Origin: Massospora cicadina
Lineage: Eukaryota; Entomophthoromycota; Entomophthoromycetes; Entomophthorales; Entomophthoraceae
Length of the DNA stretch: 64,000 nt
Assembly: GCA_022478985.1 (NCBI GenBank)
Contig: JAKSZP010008008.1
Coordinates: 62,001 to 126,000 of the forward strand
Direction: 5' to 3'
Under the pieces are notes generated by a model. That model made no database searches and was not told the DNA's origin. It was given only the letters and a program-made list of their open reading frames with translations. Of this stretch, positions 37,412 through 50,234 are shown one piece after another. Made by a program: the position numbers and the translations under genes. Within the stretch, counting starts at the first letter, position 1; the number at the start of each line of letters is the position of its first letter.

Positions 37412-38477
37412 TGTTAGATTTTGATGGTTGACTCAAAAAATAAACCCATTAAGAAAACCATCAAAGTTAATAGATTACTCCCATTGATGGATCCTTTGAT
37501 CCTTCCCAATTTCTGCATAATCTGTAAATCAGATTAACCTCAAAACAGCCTTGATTGCATCTAAATGACCCAATTATTGTAGCTAATAATAGCTATGAAG
37601 AACATCATTATGGCTGATTATGGGATCCACTTGGGTGAACCAAGTGAATTTATGGAACAAACTTAATTGCATTTATAAATCTAATGCAAAATCTATTAAT
37701 GAGTTTCTATTTATAATGTATGTTGATCATTGTAATTGGCACAATAGTATTTGCACATGGATGGCCTGAATAGGGAGTACCTAGTACAATTGAGAGGCCT
37801 GCCAACTTCATAATAAGGAGTGCATCCTTATTCAAACTCTATATGTTTTTTCTCCTCATTTATTGTAATTCGTCAGAGTATGACAAAAGTAATTGGGCTG
37901 ATTGAGAGGCAAATATACACCATTGAGGTGCTAGTATTAAGCCTAATAATCTTCCCAATTATAAGAGCAGTAGTGCCTCAAATTGGGCTGAAACAAAATG
38001 TAATTTAGTTATATTAAGGGCCAATTAACTTGGGAATATTTCAATAACCACTGAAATAATCCATATTGTATTTGCATAGTTTTAATGAACTCATCTAATA
38101 TATGAGTATGGCCAAGAGATGCCCTAGAGGTATAAAAACTGGCGCCTGGAACTAAAAATAAAATCATCTTTCCATCTAATTACATTTTCAACTTATATTG
38201 TATTATATAACAACAATTTTCATATTAAGAAGTGTAGACAAGCATTAATGGGAGCTTGTCATAATTACCTGTTTCTAGAGAGTTCCCAATTAGAGAGAGA
38301 AAATATACTAAAAGAAGACCAGAAGAGTTATTTATTATTGTTTAGATTTGTGAGCTTCCAAACGGTTAGGAAATATCATAAGATATATAGTATAATTGAG
38401 GATTTCTCAGCTGAAACTCTTCCCAACTATCAAAACAGGATTACATTTATAAGCGAGCTAATCCTCAAAATCTCACA
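37412..38477 (+). repeat. C 5' LTR
   Basis: 1066 bp, close to 46809-47872. Both copies contain a 60-aa open frame starting MHPYSNSICFF. Its presence in both follows simply from LTR duplication. Confidence 0.93.
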
Positions 38478-38479
38478 AG

Positions 38480-38493
38480 TGGTGCCACTAAGG
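38480..38493 (+). other. C primer-binding site candidate, tRNA type
   Basis: After the LTR end CACA and AG comes TGGTGCCACTAAGG. It starts with TGG, as expected for pairing with a tRNA 3' CCA end. D has TGGTGTTCACTACA in the same position. The tRNA is not identified. Confidence 0.5.
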
Positions 38494-38559
38494 TTTACTT
38501 TACACTTTTATTATTAATAATTCATCCAAATACCAGGAAAATTCTGCCATAAGATATGA

Positions 38560-41500
38560 CGAAAATGACATGGAAACCAGTGACTAAGAAATCTTTGTGT
38601 ACTTCAACACTGCACGCCAGAATACTGAGGAGAGTACTTCATACATCTTAGATCTAATCACGGCGGGAGGGGGTATGTGGACACAACAGGCCCTATTGAG
38701 TTTACCTCTGATAGTGTTAAAAAGATGATGGAGACCCTATTCCATGGATACAGGATTGATACATCGCAGGTGGACCCATCTTTTAGGCTATTTTACTAAT
38801 TGAAGGATCAGTACTTCAAGGTGGAAATGTATATGCGGTACCAAGAGGCGACCATGGCAGCTCTGGCCAAACGTCTCAACTGTACACAAGCAAAAAATGA
38901 GTTCTTGGTTAGCTTCATACAGCCCTTAATCAAGCACACTCAAAGGATTCTGGATTGGCAGAATCTAGAGCTTGCAGAAGTATAACGAGTTCAAGAGGAG
39001 GAGCGATCTATCTGATTAAACTTACTGGATAAGATGAATTCCAGCTTTAACAAAGTCTGAAAGGCTATCATCAATAATATGGAACAGGTCAATGATACAC
39101 ACAGAAGAGTAAACATCTTGGAAGGTCAACTTAATGAAAAAGTTCTGAAGATTGCAGCTGAGGTCCTATCCTTACATGGATTAACCTGTGGGTGGGTCAA
39201 TAATATCAGTAAATGCATCCAGAAACTATAGAATTACTCATAGTTTCTATCTTTAACTAAACTTTTGACAGAAGATGCCATTTTTGCTCAAAAAAATATC
39301 TGGAATTGAAAAACATGCATGTTCAACTTGATGAATATGTACAAACTGAGTTGGGCATTCTGCAAAAAACATTTGAAGATCTGGCTGTCATGCCAGTAGG
39401 GCCAAATAATAAGGAAGAATTCGCGCAAGATTCATTAAGAATTTATGAAACTCTGGTCAACAATTTTGTCTGTGCAAGAAAAGAACAGTCAGACTTACAA
39501 AAGAAAAATGATCTTCAAACATAACTATCAGTAACTAATGACCGTGTTGCTAATCTGACTGAAGACATAAAGCAAATACTGGCTTCTCATATTATCTTTT
39601 GAAAAGAATATGAAGCCCATAAAAAGGAAGTCAATGACCTAAAGGAGAGAAGTTGCAACTGTTTGACTAGTCCTTGAGGGGGGAAAGCAGCAAAACCTCT
39701 AAGAATTTGGGCAGAACACAACTGAAGAAACTACATAAGACTCAAATCCAGGAATCTGAAGCAAGCAGTTTGGAGCAATTTTATGAAGCAGAATCCTCAG
39801 GAGTCGAGACAGATAATGAAATGGATATTTCAGATGATTATTCGATGCCAAAAATTCTTGATTCCTTCCCAACTCCAGATGATACTTGTTACAACTGTGG
39901 ACCAATTCTGACCAAAAATTCTCCAAGACGTTTGTAATCTAGACGAAGCATAAATCTTCTGGCTGATTCTGGGCGTGATGAATTCAAGCCTTTAAATTTC
40001 AAAAATTTGACAAAGAAGGAAATGTTCATTTGTTTCTAAAATTGTTCAAAAAGGCTATGCGAGGAGGATCAGACCAGGCAAAGTCTACAGCTCTCATTAA
40101 TAGTTTAAACTCACATAGTGTCAATCTTGTTATGTCTTATTTGGGTGACAATTAGTCCTATTTAGATGGTAAAACGCCGTCATAAGACAATTTGGAGGCC
40201 CTGATCAACTATCTTCCAGAAAAGCAGACTTACTAAGTATTGAATTCCAGTGAAATGAGTCCATCAGAGACTTTGTGGACAGATTTTACTATGAGGCTCA
40301 GGTCTTGCTCAGTTCAAATGCTATACATGAATTTAATGCAATGATGGCCATGCAACATGCTGTCAAGCCATACCATGACTTAAAGCGTGTCATGATTCCA
40401 GCCTTAAATCAGCCCATGGGAGCATTATAACTTTTAGATTATTTGAGACAATACACAAGTAGCTTTGACGCCCCTAATCGGCCCAAAGAGAAATTGAAAT
40501 TCCAATTTTTGGGATAAAAAAATACAAATTCATATGAACAAGGAAGAATTGGCCTGTAAATCTGAAAAATGATCAGCAATGTAAGGAGAGTGTCTGTAAC
40601 TCTCCTGTTCACAGTGTGGTAGCGCTTGGTGCACAAGGCCAATGCCAGGGAACTAGCTATTAGTGCAAAAGTTATTAGAGCCCATCAGAGGGTGCTGGAG
40701 CAATAACATCATAGGCAGAGAAGTGTGAGTTTTATAATAAATGAACCATAAAAAGTGACACGATGTACAAAGAGGAAGGGGTTAAGCGATCCAGGTTGGA
40801 GGGAACCTGGGCAAACCAAAGGTGCACTAGGGGATATCTTGAGTGTATTTGAAATGGCAAGAATAACAGAGTGTGAGGCCTCCTCAAAGAGGTTCACACA
40901 TAGGAGCGTTCAAAATTTCATACAAATAAAATGTAAAACGGGGAAAATGTTTATTTGGGAAGTTAACCAACAAGGAATGTTGGTTAGGGAAACATATTTA
41001 AACATTGATGGGGGGAATAAGGGGTTTGTATAAGTGGACCCAAGCACTGGCACACCAATAGGCACATGCTACCATCCAGATTGGTAGAATACGCTGAATC
41101 TGACTTCACTCATGTAATCGATTGAAGTTGAATTTGACCTGAATGTGTAATTTTGTAAATGGAACGAGTTTCAAAACCCTGTTCCTTGACAAATTGAACT
41201 GATTCATCTGCTTTTATTGTGTAGACCGTTTGTTTCAACGCCTGGGCCACCATAAGGGGCTGGGCATTTGGCACCCCACTAGTACCAACCTGGGCATATT
41301 TTTCCTGTACCCAGCGTTGGTCCAGGGTATGCCTAAGGTCAGGGAGGGCCTGTAACTTCACCTTATGGGCCTCCTGGCGCCCAGCCTTATCCTTGGGGCT
41401 GGTCCCCACTATGATGTCATGTGACCATGACAAGAAATCAGGGCTGATTATATGTCATAATTGTGGTTGAAAGGGACATTTTGCTATCCAATGCTACAGA

Positions 41501-41590
41501 TGGCTAGATAAAAAACCTGGGGTCAATGTGGCTTTAAAGGTTAACCATGAAGAGAAGGCTGGAAAAGAGCAGGTGGAGTAGAGGCGGAAT
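38560..41590 (+). pseudogene. C gag with coiled coil and zinc knuckle, broken
   Basis: The N-terminal half (38800-39524) is rich in E, K, L and Q, with heptad-like runs (ELGILQKTFEDL), suggesting a coiled coil. A gag capsid-like part follows at 40010-40450 (DFVDRFYYEAQVLL, FNAMMAMQHAVKP). The zinc knuckle CHNCG.KGHFAIQC lies at 41453-41494, with a TGA replacing one residue. The solo LTR 40580-41432 interrupts gag just before the knuckle. Several stops are present. Confidence 0.8.
40580..41432 (-). repeat. Solo LTR of family A
   Basis: An 853-bp minus-strand LTR with the family A ends: TGTCATGG at 41432 and the hairpin GGAGAGT/ACTCTCC then TTACA at 40580. Flanks AGCAA (40575-40579) and AGAAA (41433-41437) are a target duplication with one change. 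It retains TTTAAATA (40995-41002, reverse strand). The start-site motif GTTGGTTAACT (40961-40971) lies 31 bp downstream. No internal sequence is left, as expected after LTR-LTR recombination. Confidence 0.93.
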
Positions 41591-42009
41591 GCTCTACCTC
41601 CACCAATGCCTTAACACACATTCCACTCAACCCTGGCAAGCTTTTTTTAGCTGATGAAGTGGCCAAAGATAGCTTACACTACATTGTGGCTGACAATGTC
41701 TACATGGTTACCACCCAAGCCTTAGAAAAAAATTAAAGCAACTAGAGTTCACTGAAGAGGCTCAGGCTGAAGTAGCAAAGCCCTATGCCAAAAAATATTG
41801 ACCAAGGGCTGAGTAACCATTCTAAATGTTCATCTGATCTGCCTGCGCTACATGACATGCAAGTGGCCATACCCATGAAGACTCTAGCAGAAAATCTTCC
41901 AGAGATCTGCTCAAGTTTGAAATCACACTTAGAACTGAACACTTACTCCAGTATTCACCTAATAAACGAATCTGATACATACTTAGATGTATATATGTGG
42001 ATATTGCAG

Positions 42010-45000
42010 TAAATAAGGTCAGGTTCAGGCTATCATTGATAACGGGGCACCTATCAACATTGTCAGTACCAAACTGGTCAAGAAACTGAAAATTGCGCCT
42101 TAAGTTGCACATTGTCAATAATATGGTACAGCAAGAGCCCACAAAACTAAGTAACTTGGGGCCTATAGCACGTTACCATTACATTCTGGATCCATTGTGG
42201 TGATGGCACCAGCCATAGTATTGCTGAATATCAGTTATGATATCCTTATTGGGACTGATTTTCTACAAAGATTTTTGTTGTCACGAATCATAAGGAAGAT
42301 ACACTGACTATTTTGGGACAAAGTATCCCATTATATTATAACAGAAATGGTAAGGCTGAAAAAATCGCCAAATTTATCCTTTAACCTGGTCTATAAGGAT
42401 GGGATAGTCCCAATTGAGTACACAAAATTACATTAAAAAATTAAGGCCCTTCCAATGCAAATTTGTGAATCAAGGGGAATACCATCACAATTAAATCACA
42501 AATTTCCGTGCTGCCTGGAACTCAAGTAGTCATCCCTACTGGCCTAACTATTTAAATTCCAGAGGGACTTTATGGGGAAATATACCAGCCATGGTGTAGA
42601 TCCTGATTTGAGCAGAATATTGCACCAGGAATAATCATTCCAGGGCATGAGGAAATCCAAGTTTTATGTGCAAACCTCCAGAATTGGACCATCAAGGTAA
42701 GAAGGCATCAGGTTATTGCCTACCTTCGATATTTCCGACCACCAAAATTTAGACATTTCATAAATTTTGGTACCTTAGACAAAATAGGACTTCCTAATGA
42801 AAGCCATAGGTATCAATAAAGTTATTCCTATGGTTGAATTAGGGAACTTGATCAACCCAGAAAAGGCTCAAGTCCAGAATTTTTTTCAGAAATGCCAAGA
42901 AATATTTGCAAAAGATGATTTTGACTTAGGTTGTGATAGAGATGTGATACGCACTATCAACACAAATGACCATGAACCCATCCAATTATGCCCAATTAGT
43001 CGTTTAGAAAGCAGCAGAAGAAGTTGTTTTCAAAGGAATAAAAGAGCTTTTAGATCGTGGAATGCTGGTCTTATCAAAGAGTCTTTGGGCCATCCCAATT
43101 CTAATAGTGAAAAAGAAAGATGGGAGTAATTGGGCTTTCATTGATTATCAAAAATTAAACAACATAATAAAGAAGTATTCTTATCCCCTTCCACAGATTG
43201 ATGATGCCTTAGATTTACTTGGAGGTGCAAAGTTCTTCTCCACTATGGACCTAATAAGTTGGTATTGGCAGATCAATATGCCCAAAGAGGAGCGCAAAAA
43301 ATGAGCTATAATAACTCAAGAGGGCCTATTTCAGCCAACAAGGATGCCACAAGGACTTTGCCCCATCTACGTTTCAAAGGGCGATGGACACAATCCTAGG
43401 GGATTTTTAAGTGTCCTGTGTGTTGTTTATTTAGATGATATAAACATCTTTAGTCACACCTTCACCAACCACCTGGATCATCTAAAGGCAGTTTTTAAAA
43501 GACTAGCGGCTGCTAATTTGAAGATCAAACCTTAGAAGTGCCAATTTTTTAAAGACCAATTAAAACATCTTGGGTTTCTTATTAATAAAGAAGGACTCTG
43601 ACCCCAGCCATCCAAACTGGATGTGATATTGAAGATGAAACAGCCTGAGTCCAAGCACGATATACAGGTTTTTCTGAGCAGTATTGGTTACTATTGCCGA
43701 TTTATTGCTGATTTTGCATAAATTGGAGAGCCGTTGTTTCATCTGATTAAGGACAAGGTCATATACCAACTGGAATTGGGCCTGCCAAGAATCATTTAAT
43801 CAGCTCTGATAAGCCCTAATAACAGCCTAGTCCTGCTATATCCTGACATTAAGTGTGAGTTTATTGTCCAAACTGATGCATCGCTTATGGCAGTTGGAGC
43901 TGTGTTGTCTTGAATAGGGGAAGACAGCAAGGAACATCCAATCGCCTTTGCTAGTCAGACCTTAAATGTCTACAAGCGGAACTACATGGTGACAGAATGG
44001 AAATGCTTGGTGGACATATATGCCTACAAGCAGTTTCAGGTTTATCTACATGACACTTACTTTACAGTTGTTACAGATCATTTGTCCCTAAGATTGTTAA
44101 AAACTAAAGGAACCAGAGGGCCAATTAGCACGATGGGCACTTAAGCTTCAAGCCTATAATTACATGATTAAATATTGTGCAGGAGTGAAGCACAAAAATG
44201 TGACTGCCTAACTCTTTTACCTATGATTGCCATTGTATGTTTTTGCAGCTGATGAGGTTTTAAAAAATTTGGTCAGTGGAGAATTTCAGGATAAGCCTGA
44301 GTCAGTTCAAAAATTGCTCACAGAATTACAGAAAAACACTTTTATTGAAAATGGAATATTATACAAAATGCTCAAAGGGAAAAAGGTCATTTTCCATGAC
44401 CCTCATCCCAAACAGACCTAATAATGGCAGCGCATAAGGCCATAGGCCATGGTGGATTTAAGAAAACAAAGGAGCACCTTAGATGATACTACTACTGGGA
44501 GTTGATGCACTTCAATATCAAAGAAACATTGGAGTGTTGCATTGAATGCCAAGGTAAAAAACCATTCCAACAGAGCACATCTTACCAGTTTGTTTGGCCC
44601 AACTTTGCCTGGCATACCATATCCATAGATTTTGTTGGACCACTTCCCGCTAGCAATTCTAAGGCCAAGTACATATCATGGCTATTGACCACTTGACAAA
44701 GTGGGTTGAAGCCAAGGCTATTTGGGAAGTAGGTGCAGTGATAATGGCCAAGTTTATGCTTGATAATGTTATCCACAAACATGGTTGCTCACAGGTTATT
44801 CTGACCAATAATGGAAGCAATTTTACGGCCAAAATCATTATGAATCTTAACCAGCTGATGGGAGTGAGAGGTGTACTCTCTGCTTCCTACCATCCAGAAA
44901 AAAGAAACAGTTGAGTGCATAAAGGAGACGCTTGTGAATATTGCCTGAAAATTAAACTCAAGTAAACTATCTGAATGGAGCACATTTTTAAGCCTGGCTG

Positions 45001-45250
45001 TGTTTGCTTAAAACATATCATATCACTTTGTCACCAAGATGTTGCATTTTCAGGTCTTATAAGGAAGACATCCAGCCCTACTATCACTTCTTTATTCAGC
45101 CCTAGTAAATCCTAGTAAAAGCAGTTATCCTCAATATGTTGAGAAGCTTTCCAAAACCCTAATAAAATTACAAGCCCAATCCTTTGACAACAGTTTTGCT
45201 GTTAAATAGGCCCAACACAAAAAGTATTCCAAAGATCGATACAATTTAAC
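42010..45250 (+). pseudogene. C pol: PR-RT-RH-IN, broken
   Basis: The protease shows AIIDNGAPINIVS at about 42030 and DILIGTDFL at about 42240. RT starts near 42960. It has DYQKLNNIIKKYSYPLP at about 43145, KFFSTMDLISWYWQI, and the catalytic VVYLDDINIFS with YLDD at 43428-43439. RNase H shows QTDASLMAVGAVLS (about 43870) and TDHLSLRLLK (about 44080). Integrase has CCIECQGKKP (about 44535), the core SIDFVGPLPASNSK (about 44620), LTNNGSNF (about 44800) and YHPEK (about 44890). In-frame stops and frameshifts occur in every domain. There is no chromodomain. Confidence 0.88.
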
Positions 45251-45439
45251 CAAATTTGAAGTTAAAGAAGAGGTACTATTCTGCAGTATGTACGGATCAG
45301 GCCAATTACAGAAGTTAAATCATATTTGGGTTGGCCATTTGTGCTTATCAAGAAGACTTCAAGGTTTGTTTATACCATCAAAGAGGTTAAAATAGGCTAA
45401 TTATATAATTAAGTCCATGCAAAATTCCTAAGAAGATTT

Positions 45440-45625
45440 AAGAAGAGGGCCAGTTAGAAAAAAGGAAAAATATAAGTATATACAATTATAGGAAAACAAT
45501 TAATTAAAAAATATCAATGAAAAGAAAAAAATAAATAAATAATAATAACAAAAGATTTATAATATATTAATAAGAAAAAAATTATATATATAGACAATTT
45601 TTATTAAAAAATATAAATCAGCAAG
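45440..45625. repeat. A-rich low-complexity stretch in C
   Basis: About 180 bp dominated by A and T, with runs of A and AATA/AAAT repeats. It lies between the end of integrase homology and the antisense open region. It could mark an old poly(A) end of an insertion. Confidence 0.6.
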
Positions 45626-45639
45626 GCTTTTATTCCTCT

Positions 45640-46700
45640 GCTTCAAGGGAAATGTGACTCAGAACATGATTCCTCATTTTTGTGCATCAAATTGGCCCAA
45701 TCTAGTTTCTGGGCAACAAGGAAAAGGGCCATAGTGACATAAAGCCAGATGCGCTGCATGCTTGTGGTAAATGACTCCCAGCAAACGATTGGGAGGGGAG
45801 GCACAAAATTTTTTACTGTGATATAATTGAGCCCACAATTGGGTGGAAAACAAGCGCCTAGAAGAAGACAATCAACTAAAAAATCAGTCTGGTACTGGTA
45901 CATTTCTGGTTTCACTAGTCAAACACAATATACTTGGGTTTTCCACCACTTAATAAGGGTGGTAACATGCAAAAGACAGCCCAAAGGCATCCAATCAGGA
46001 ACAATGCGCATAAGATGTCTGAGTAAGGCCATATTTGGAAGGTATTTGTATGCACTATTTAATGAAGAGCCTCAAAAGCTTTCTAAAAAGCTGAGCGTAA
46101 GCAAACATCCTGAACATTGTGGGTGTTTAGACTTAGGAGGAAGCAAAATTGGGCCAATTTTTGAGTGGTAAGGACCAGGAACTAAGGACCTCTTCCACAA
46201 AGCTGTCGGCCTGAACAAAACCTTGAGGTTGTATGGAGGGATCCTCAGCAAGAAAAAGATGAACGGGGCTGTAAAGCTGCTCATATTTAGCCCTCATTTC
46301 ATTAAGAGGTTGACCCTGATGTGAATAGTTGGATGAACCTAACACTGCACTGTATGCTTGAGCCATCAGGAAATGGCTGAGTGCAAAGATAAACTCTGTC
46401 AAAAGACCACCATCCTCATATATTAATTGAAGCAAAAATTTGGCTTTCTAGGGTCAATAATGCAGCCAAAAGTGTCCACCAGAATAATTGTTGAAGCACA
46501 TGAACGAAGTTTGTACCCCACAAATCCTTGAGTAAGATCAACAACTGAATAACCTCTTCCTCAACAATGGTCTCAGGCTTAGTAGACGTCATAACAGTTA
46601 GTGCAGGAATGAGTTGACCCAACTCTACAGCTCAGAGGGAGCCTACAAACATATGCATACGCATAGTTCTATCTAACTGATTAAACCAATGCCGTTGTTC
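45640..46700 (-). pseudogene. Antisense open region in the 3' part of C
   Basis: Between integrase and the 3' LTR of C, the minus strand carries long, protein-like open stretches in three frames: 46622-46416, 46435-46133 and 45915-45643. They run in a consistent order and seem to be one decayed ORF of about 330 codons. The composition is hydrophobic and aromatic (HFLMAQAYSAVLGSSNYS, YSDILCALFLIGCLWAVF). I recognise no family. It may be an additional antisense ORF of the retrotransposon or a captured gene. Another possibility is an unrelated insertion ending at the A-rich stretch. Confidence 0.45.
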
Positions 46701-46796
46701 AGGTTAAAGAGAAGCAACGAATTATGGTAGGCTGAGGAAGAGCTGTTTTCAAACATTGAAGATGAATTCAGAAAACTAAGGGTTTATATTCCAGTC

Positions 46797-46808
46797 AAAT
46801 GGGGGAAA
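46797..46808 (+). other. C polypurine tract
   Basis: AAATGGGGGAAA directly precedes TGTTTTATT, the start of the 3' LTR. Confidence 0.75.
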
Positions 46809-47872
46809 TGTTTTATTTTGATGGTTGACTTTAAAATAAACCCTTTGAGAAAACCATCAATGCTAATAGATTACTCCCATTGATGGATCCTTTGATCCTT
46901 CCCTATTTACCTGCATAATCTGATAAATAAAATTCACCTCAAAATTGCCTTGACTACATCTAAATGACCCAATATTGTAGCTAATAATAGCTATGAAGAA
47001 CATCATTATGGCTGATTATGGGATCCACTTGGGTGAACCAAGTGAATTTATGGAACAAACTTAATTGCATTTATAAATCTAATGCAAAATCTATTAATGA
47101 GTTCTATTTATAATGTATGTTGATTATTGTAATTGGCACAATAGTATTTGCACATGGATGGCCTGAATAGGGAGTACCTAGTACAATTGAGAGGCCTGCC
47201 AACTTCATAATAAGGAGTGCATCCTTATTCAAACTCTATATGTTTTTTCTCCTCATTTATTGTATTTCGTCAGAGTATGACAAAAGTGATTGGGCTGATT
47301 GAGAGGCAAATATACACCACTGAGGTGCTAACATTAAGCCTAATAATCTTCCCAATTATGAGAGTAGTAGTGCCTCCAATCTGGCTGAAACAATTGTGAT
47401 TTAGTTAAATTAAGGGCCAAATTAGCTTGGGAATATTTCAATAACCACTGAAATAATCCATATTGGATTGGCATAGTTTTAATGAACTCATTTAATAGAT
47501 GAGTATGGCCAGGAGATGCCCTAGAGGTATAAAAACTGGCGCTTGGAACTAAAAATAAAATCATCTTTCCATCTAATTACATTTTCAACTTATATTGTAT
47601 TATATAACAACAATTTAATATTAAGAAGTGTAGACAAGCATTCAAGGGAGCTTGTCATAATTACCTGTTTCTGGAGAGTTCCCAATTAGAGAGGGAAAAT
47701 ATACTAAAAGAAGAACAGAAGAGTTATTTATTATTGTTTAAATTTGTGAGCTTCCAAACGGTTAGGAAATACCATAAGATATATAGCATAATTGAGGATT
47801 TATCAGCTGAACTCATCCCAACTATCAAAACAGAATTACATTTATAAGTGAGGTAATCCTCAAACTTTCACA
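46809..47872 (+). repeat. C 3' LTR
   Basis: 1064 bp, nearly the same as 37412-38477, ending TTTCACA. The target duplication GTCCC follows. Confidence 0.93.
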
Positions 47873-47877
47873 GTCCC

Positions 47878-50234
47878 TTATTGGGAGATAGTATGTCTGA
47901 GGATATCTAGCTTCTTTTGGAAGAAGGAGCATTTTTATGGTTTTAACTTGATATTAGACCCCGCAGGCGTTGAAAGACATCTTTTAAATGTGTGAGATGA
48001 TCTTTGAACGTTTCAGAAAAGATGATAATGTCACTAAGATAGACAACCACACAGCTTAGCTTGAGGTCCCGCTGAATGTGATCCATTGCACGTTGGAAGG
48101 ATGCTGGTGCATTGCACAGCCCTTGGGGTAAGCGGGTAGGCTGAAATAAGCCTTCACTGCAAATGTGAGCGCATTTATCCTGATCTTAGGGAGATATGTC
48201 CATTTGTTAGTATCACCTGGCTAAGTCCACGGCTGAGAAGTATTTTGAGCTGGTGAGTTGTGTAAGGGCATCATCTATGCGGGGGATAGGATAGCTGTCT
48301 TTTTTAGTGAGGTTATTTAGTTTATGGTAGTCCATCACTACCCAATGACCTCCATTCTTTTTTGATTAACAAGAGAGGAGACGCCCAAGGGATTTGGGAT
48401 GGTACTAATAACCCAGCGTCTAACAGCTTTTTGAGTTCACCCTCAGTTGCTGCTCTTCAACCTTTGACTTATAGTAAGGGTAGATAAAATAGATTGGGCA
48501 TCATCAACATCAATGGAGTGGCTCCACCTCTTCATATGCCCATAATCCGTGTCAGTCTTGGAGAAAATATCACTATATGTATCCAGTAGAGAATGAACTT
48601 GTTTAAGCTCATCTGGGGTTAGGTCATCTGAGATGTGGACGTTAGGCAGAGTACACATTATCTGGTCAGTGGGTAAACCCATACCCAACATTGACCCAAT
48701 AAAGTGGACACTGTTAATCTCATCAAGGGAAATTAGCAGACCTTTCCCTATCTCTTGATGTTTTTTGATAATGTTGGGTTTATTAGTAAGATTCCCCAAT
48801 ATAATGTTAATGGGTTGTTGATAGACGGAGTCTAGTATACCTGGCAATACATTGGGCTCTAAAGAGCTTACTTTATCAATGCTTTTTATGTGCAGTGTTT
48901 TATTTTTGGTCTACTTCAGATGGCTGGTTCTTCTTCTGAGGTATAGTGGAGTTTCAAACATCTATTGTATGGTGACAATAGACCAGACGGTGACTATAGT
49001 TCAATATATACCTCCTTGGTAACAGCGCTTCAAATTCATAATCTTCTGTCATTACTTGGACGATGGCATGTTGCCATGATCTTACTGATCCCAAGTAAAT
49101 TCTTGACTTAATACAAAATAAAGTATTAAACACAAAAGCTTAGAGATTAAACTAGGAACTTGTGGTAATAATTGATTGTACTTTATTAGTATCAACTTGG
49201 ATATAATTTATAGGGTTCAATGTTCACCACATCTTACCCATGACGTCTCATTTTCAATGGCACTTGGCCAGAGGAACATGTAAAATGTTCGTTTGAGGGT
49301 TTACAATCCTTTGACTCAGGGCCTCTCACACAGCCTCAGGGTCAGTGTAAATTTCAGCAATATTCTCAAGACAGCATTTCAGACGCTTCTGCAAATAGAT
49401 GAACTGATTCTCTTTCTCAAGCAATCAGCTGCACATTCCAAGGCGATTTGTACCACTAATTAGTAGTTAAATTAATAAAAAACTCAATTGATACTAAAAA
49501 CTAATTTCAACATAGACCAACAAAGCCCACATGCTCAAGTTATTATGTCAACTATTATTATTACGTCTGACCTAGCCAACAAACCCTCAAGCCCATGTCA
49601 TCATAGTCAAATATTATTAAGTGATATCACTAGGCCACAAATCTGAGTTTGGATATAATTAAGATATTTTTGGTTTGGGTTGGGACCATCTAGTACTAAA
49701 AAAATATTTTTGGTTTATAATCATTGACGATTTAAGTCCCGTCACCCATTCAACATGCAGCAGGCAGGCTTGGGGGATCTGTAAAGTAATATTGGTAGCA
49801 ACCACCCATTGGTCATCAGCCTTGATTACTGTTTCCTCTGAAGCACAAAATGAAATGCCCTCCGAAGCATCCACCAAATATAGGCAACTTTTTTGTGTTG
49901 CGTCCAGAGGTCATGTAGAATAAAGGTAAAGCAGTGGACGGGTATTCAAACAAGCAGGAGTGTTTTTTACTTGGTTCTTTATTGGTAAAGAGTAGAGGAA
50001 CTTAATAACCAAGTAGAGAGAGGTAACCCTGTTTCATGTTGATTATACCATCATACTCAATCATAAACTGCATGCCAATAAGCATATTGTAAAAGTTTTA
50101 TCCAAGGAAAAGTGGGAGCTGACAAAATGAGCTTTCCAATTTAAATAGGCAAAGAAGATTAGGCTCAAATACCACAGGTGTTGTTGGGACCTGTTGTCTC
50201 AAACTCCTGCATACATTCAAGATCAGGAGCCAGC
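47878..50234 (-). pseudogene. D pol, 5' part: protease end and RT
   Basis: A protease-end-like LIGMQFMIEYDGI lies near 50075. The RT approach LTPDELKQVHSLLDTYSDIFS is at about 48620-48560. RT fingers and palm follow down to 47880. The catalytic box near 48040 reads VVYLSDIIIFS, so the first Asp is Ser. A 27-bp SINE-tail insertion (49677-49703) interrupts the linker. On the minus strand the piece continues from gag at 57075 without a frame change when A2 is removed. Confidence 0.8.
49677..49703 (+). repeat. 27-bp retroposed SINE tail with perfect 13-bp TSD
   Basis: The insert GGGTTGGGACCATCTAGT plus ACTAAAAAA lies between two perfect copies of ATATTTTTGGTTT (49664-49676 and 49704-49716). It matches the last bases of the retroposons at 6893-6937 and 32626-32864, and it ends in A. 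It is an extremely short 5'-truncated insertion in element D. Confidence 0.85.

Larger units (their letters stand above)
37412..47872 (+). mobile_element. Gypsy element C, inserted in D
   Basis: LTRs at 37412-38477 (1066 bp) and 46809-47872 (1064 bp) read TGTT...CACA. The flanks ATCCC (37407-37411) and GTCCC (47873-47877) are a 5-bp target duplication with one change. D's reading frame (GIQP... region) resumes across it. Internal order: PBS, coiled-coil gag with zinc knuckle (split by a solo A-family LTR), protease, RT, RNase H, integrase, A-rich stretch, an antisense open region, polypurine tract. Stops are scattered throughout. Confidence 0.93.

Noticed and set aside
37820..47399. Conserved small protein at 37820-38008 and 47217-47399
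   Set aside because: The two ORFs are the same stretch of C's 5' and 3' LTRs, so conservation reflects LTR duplication.
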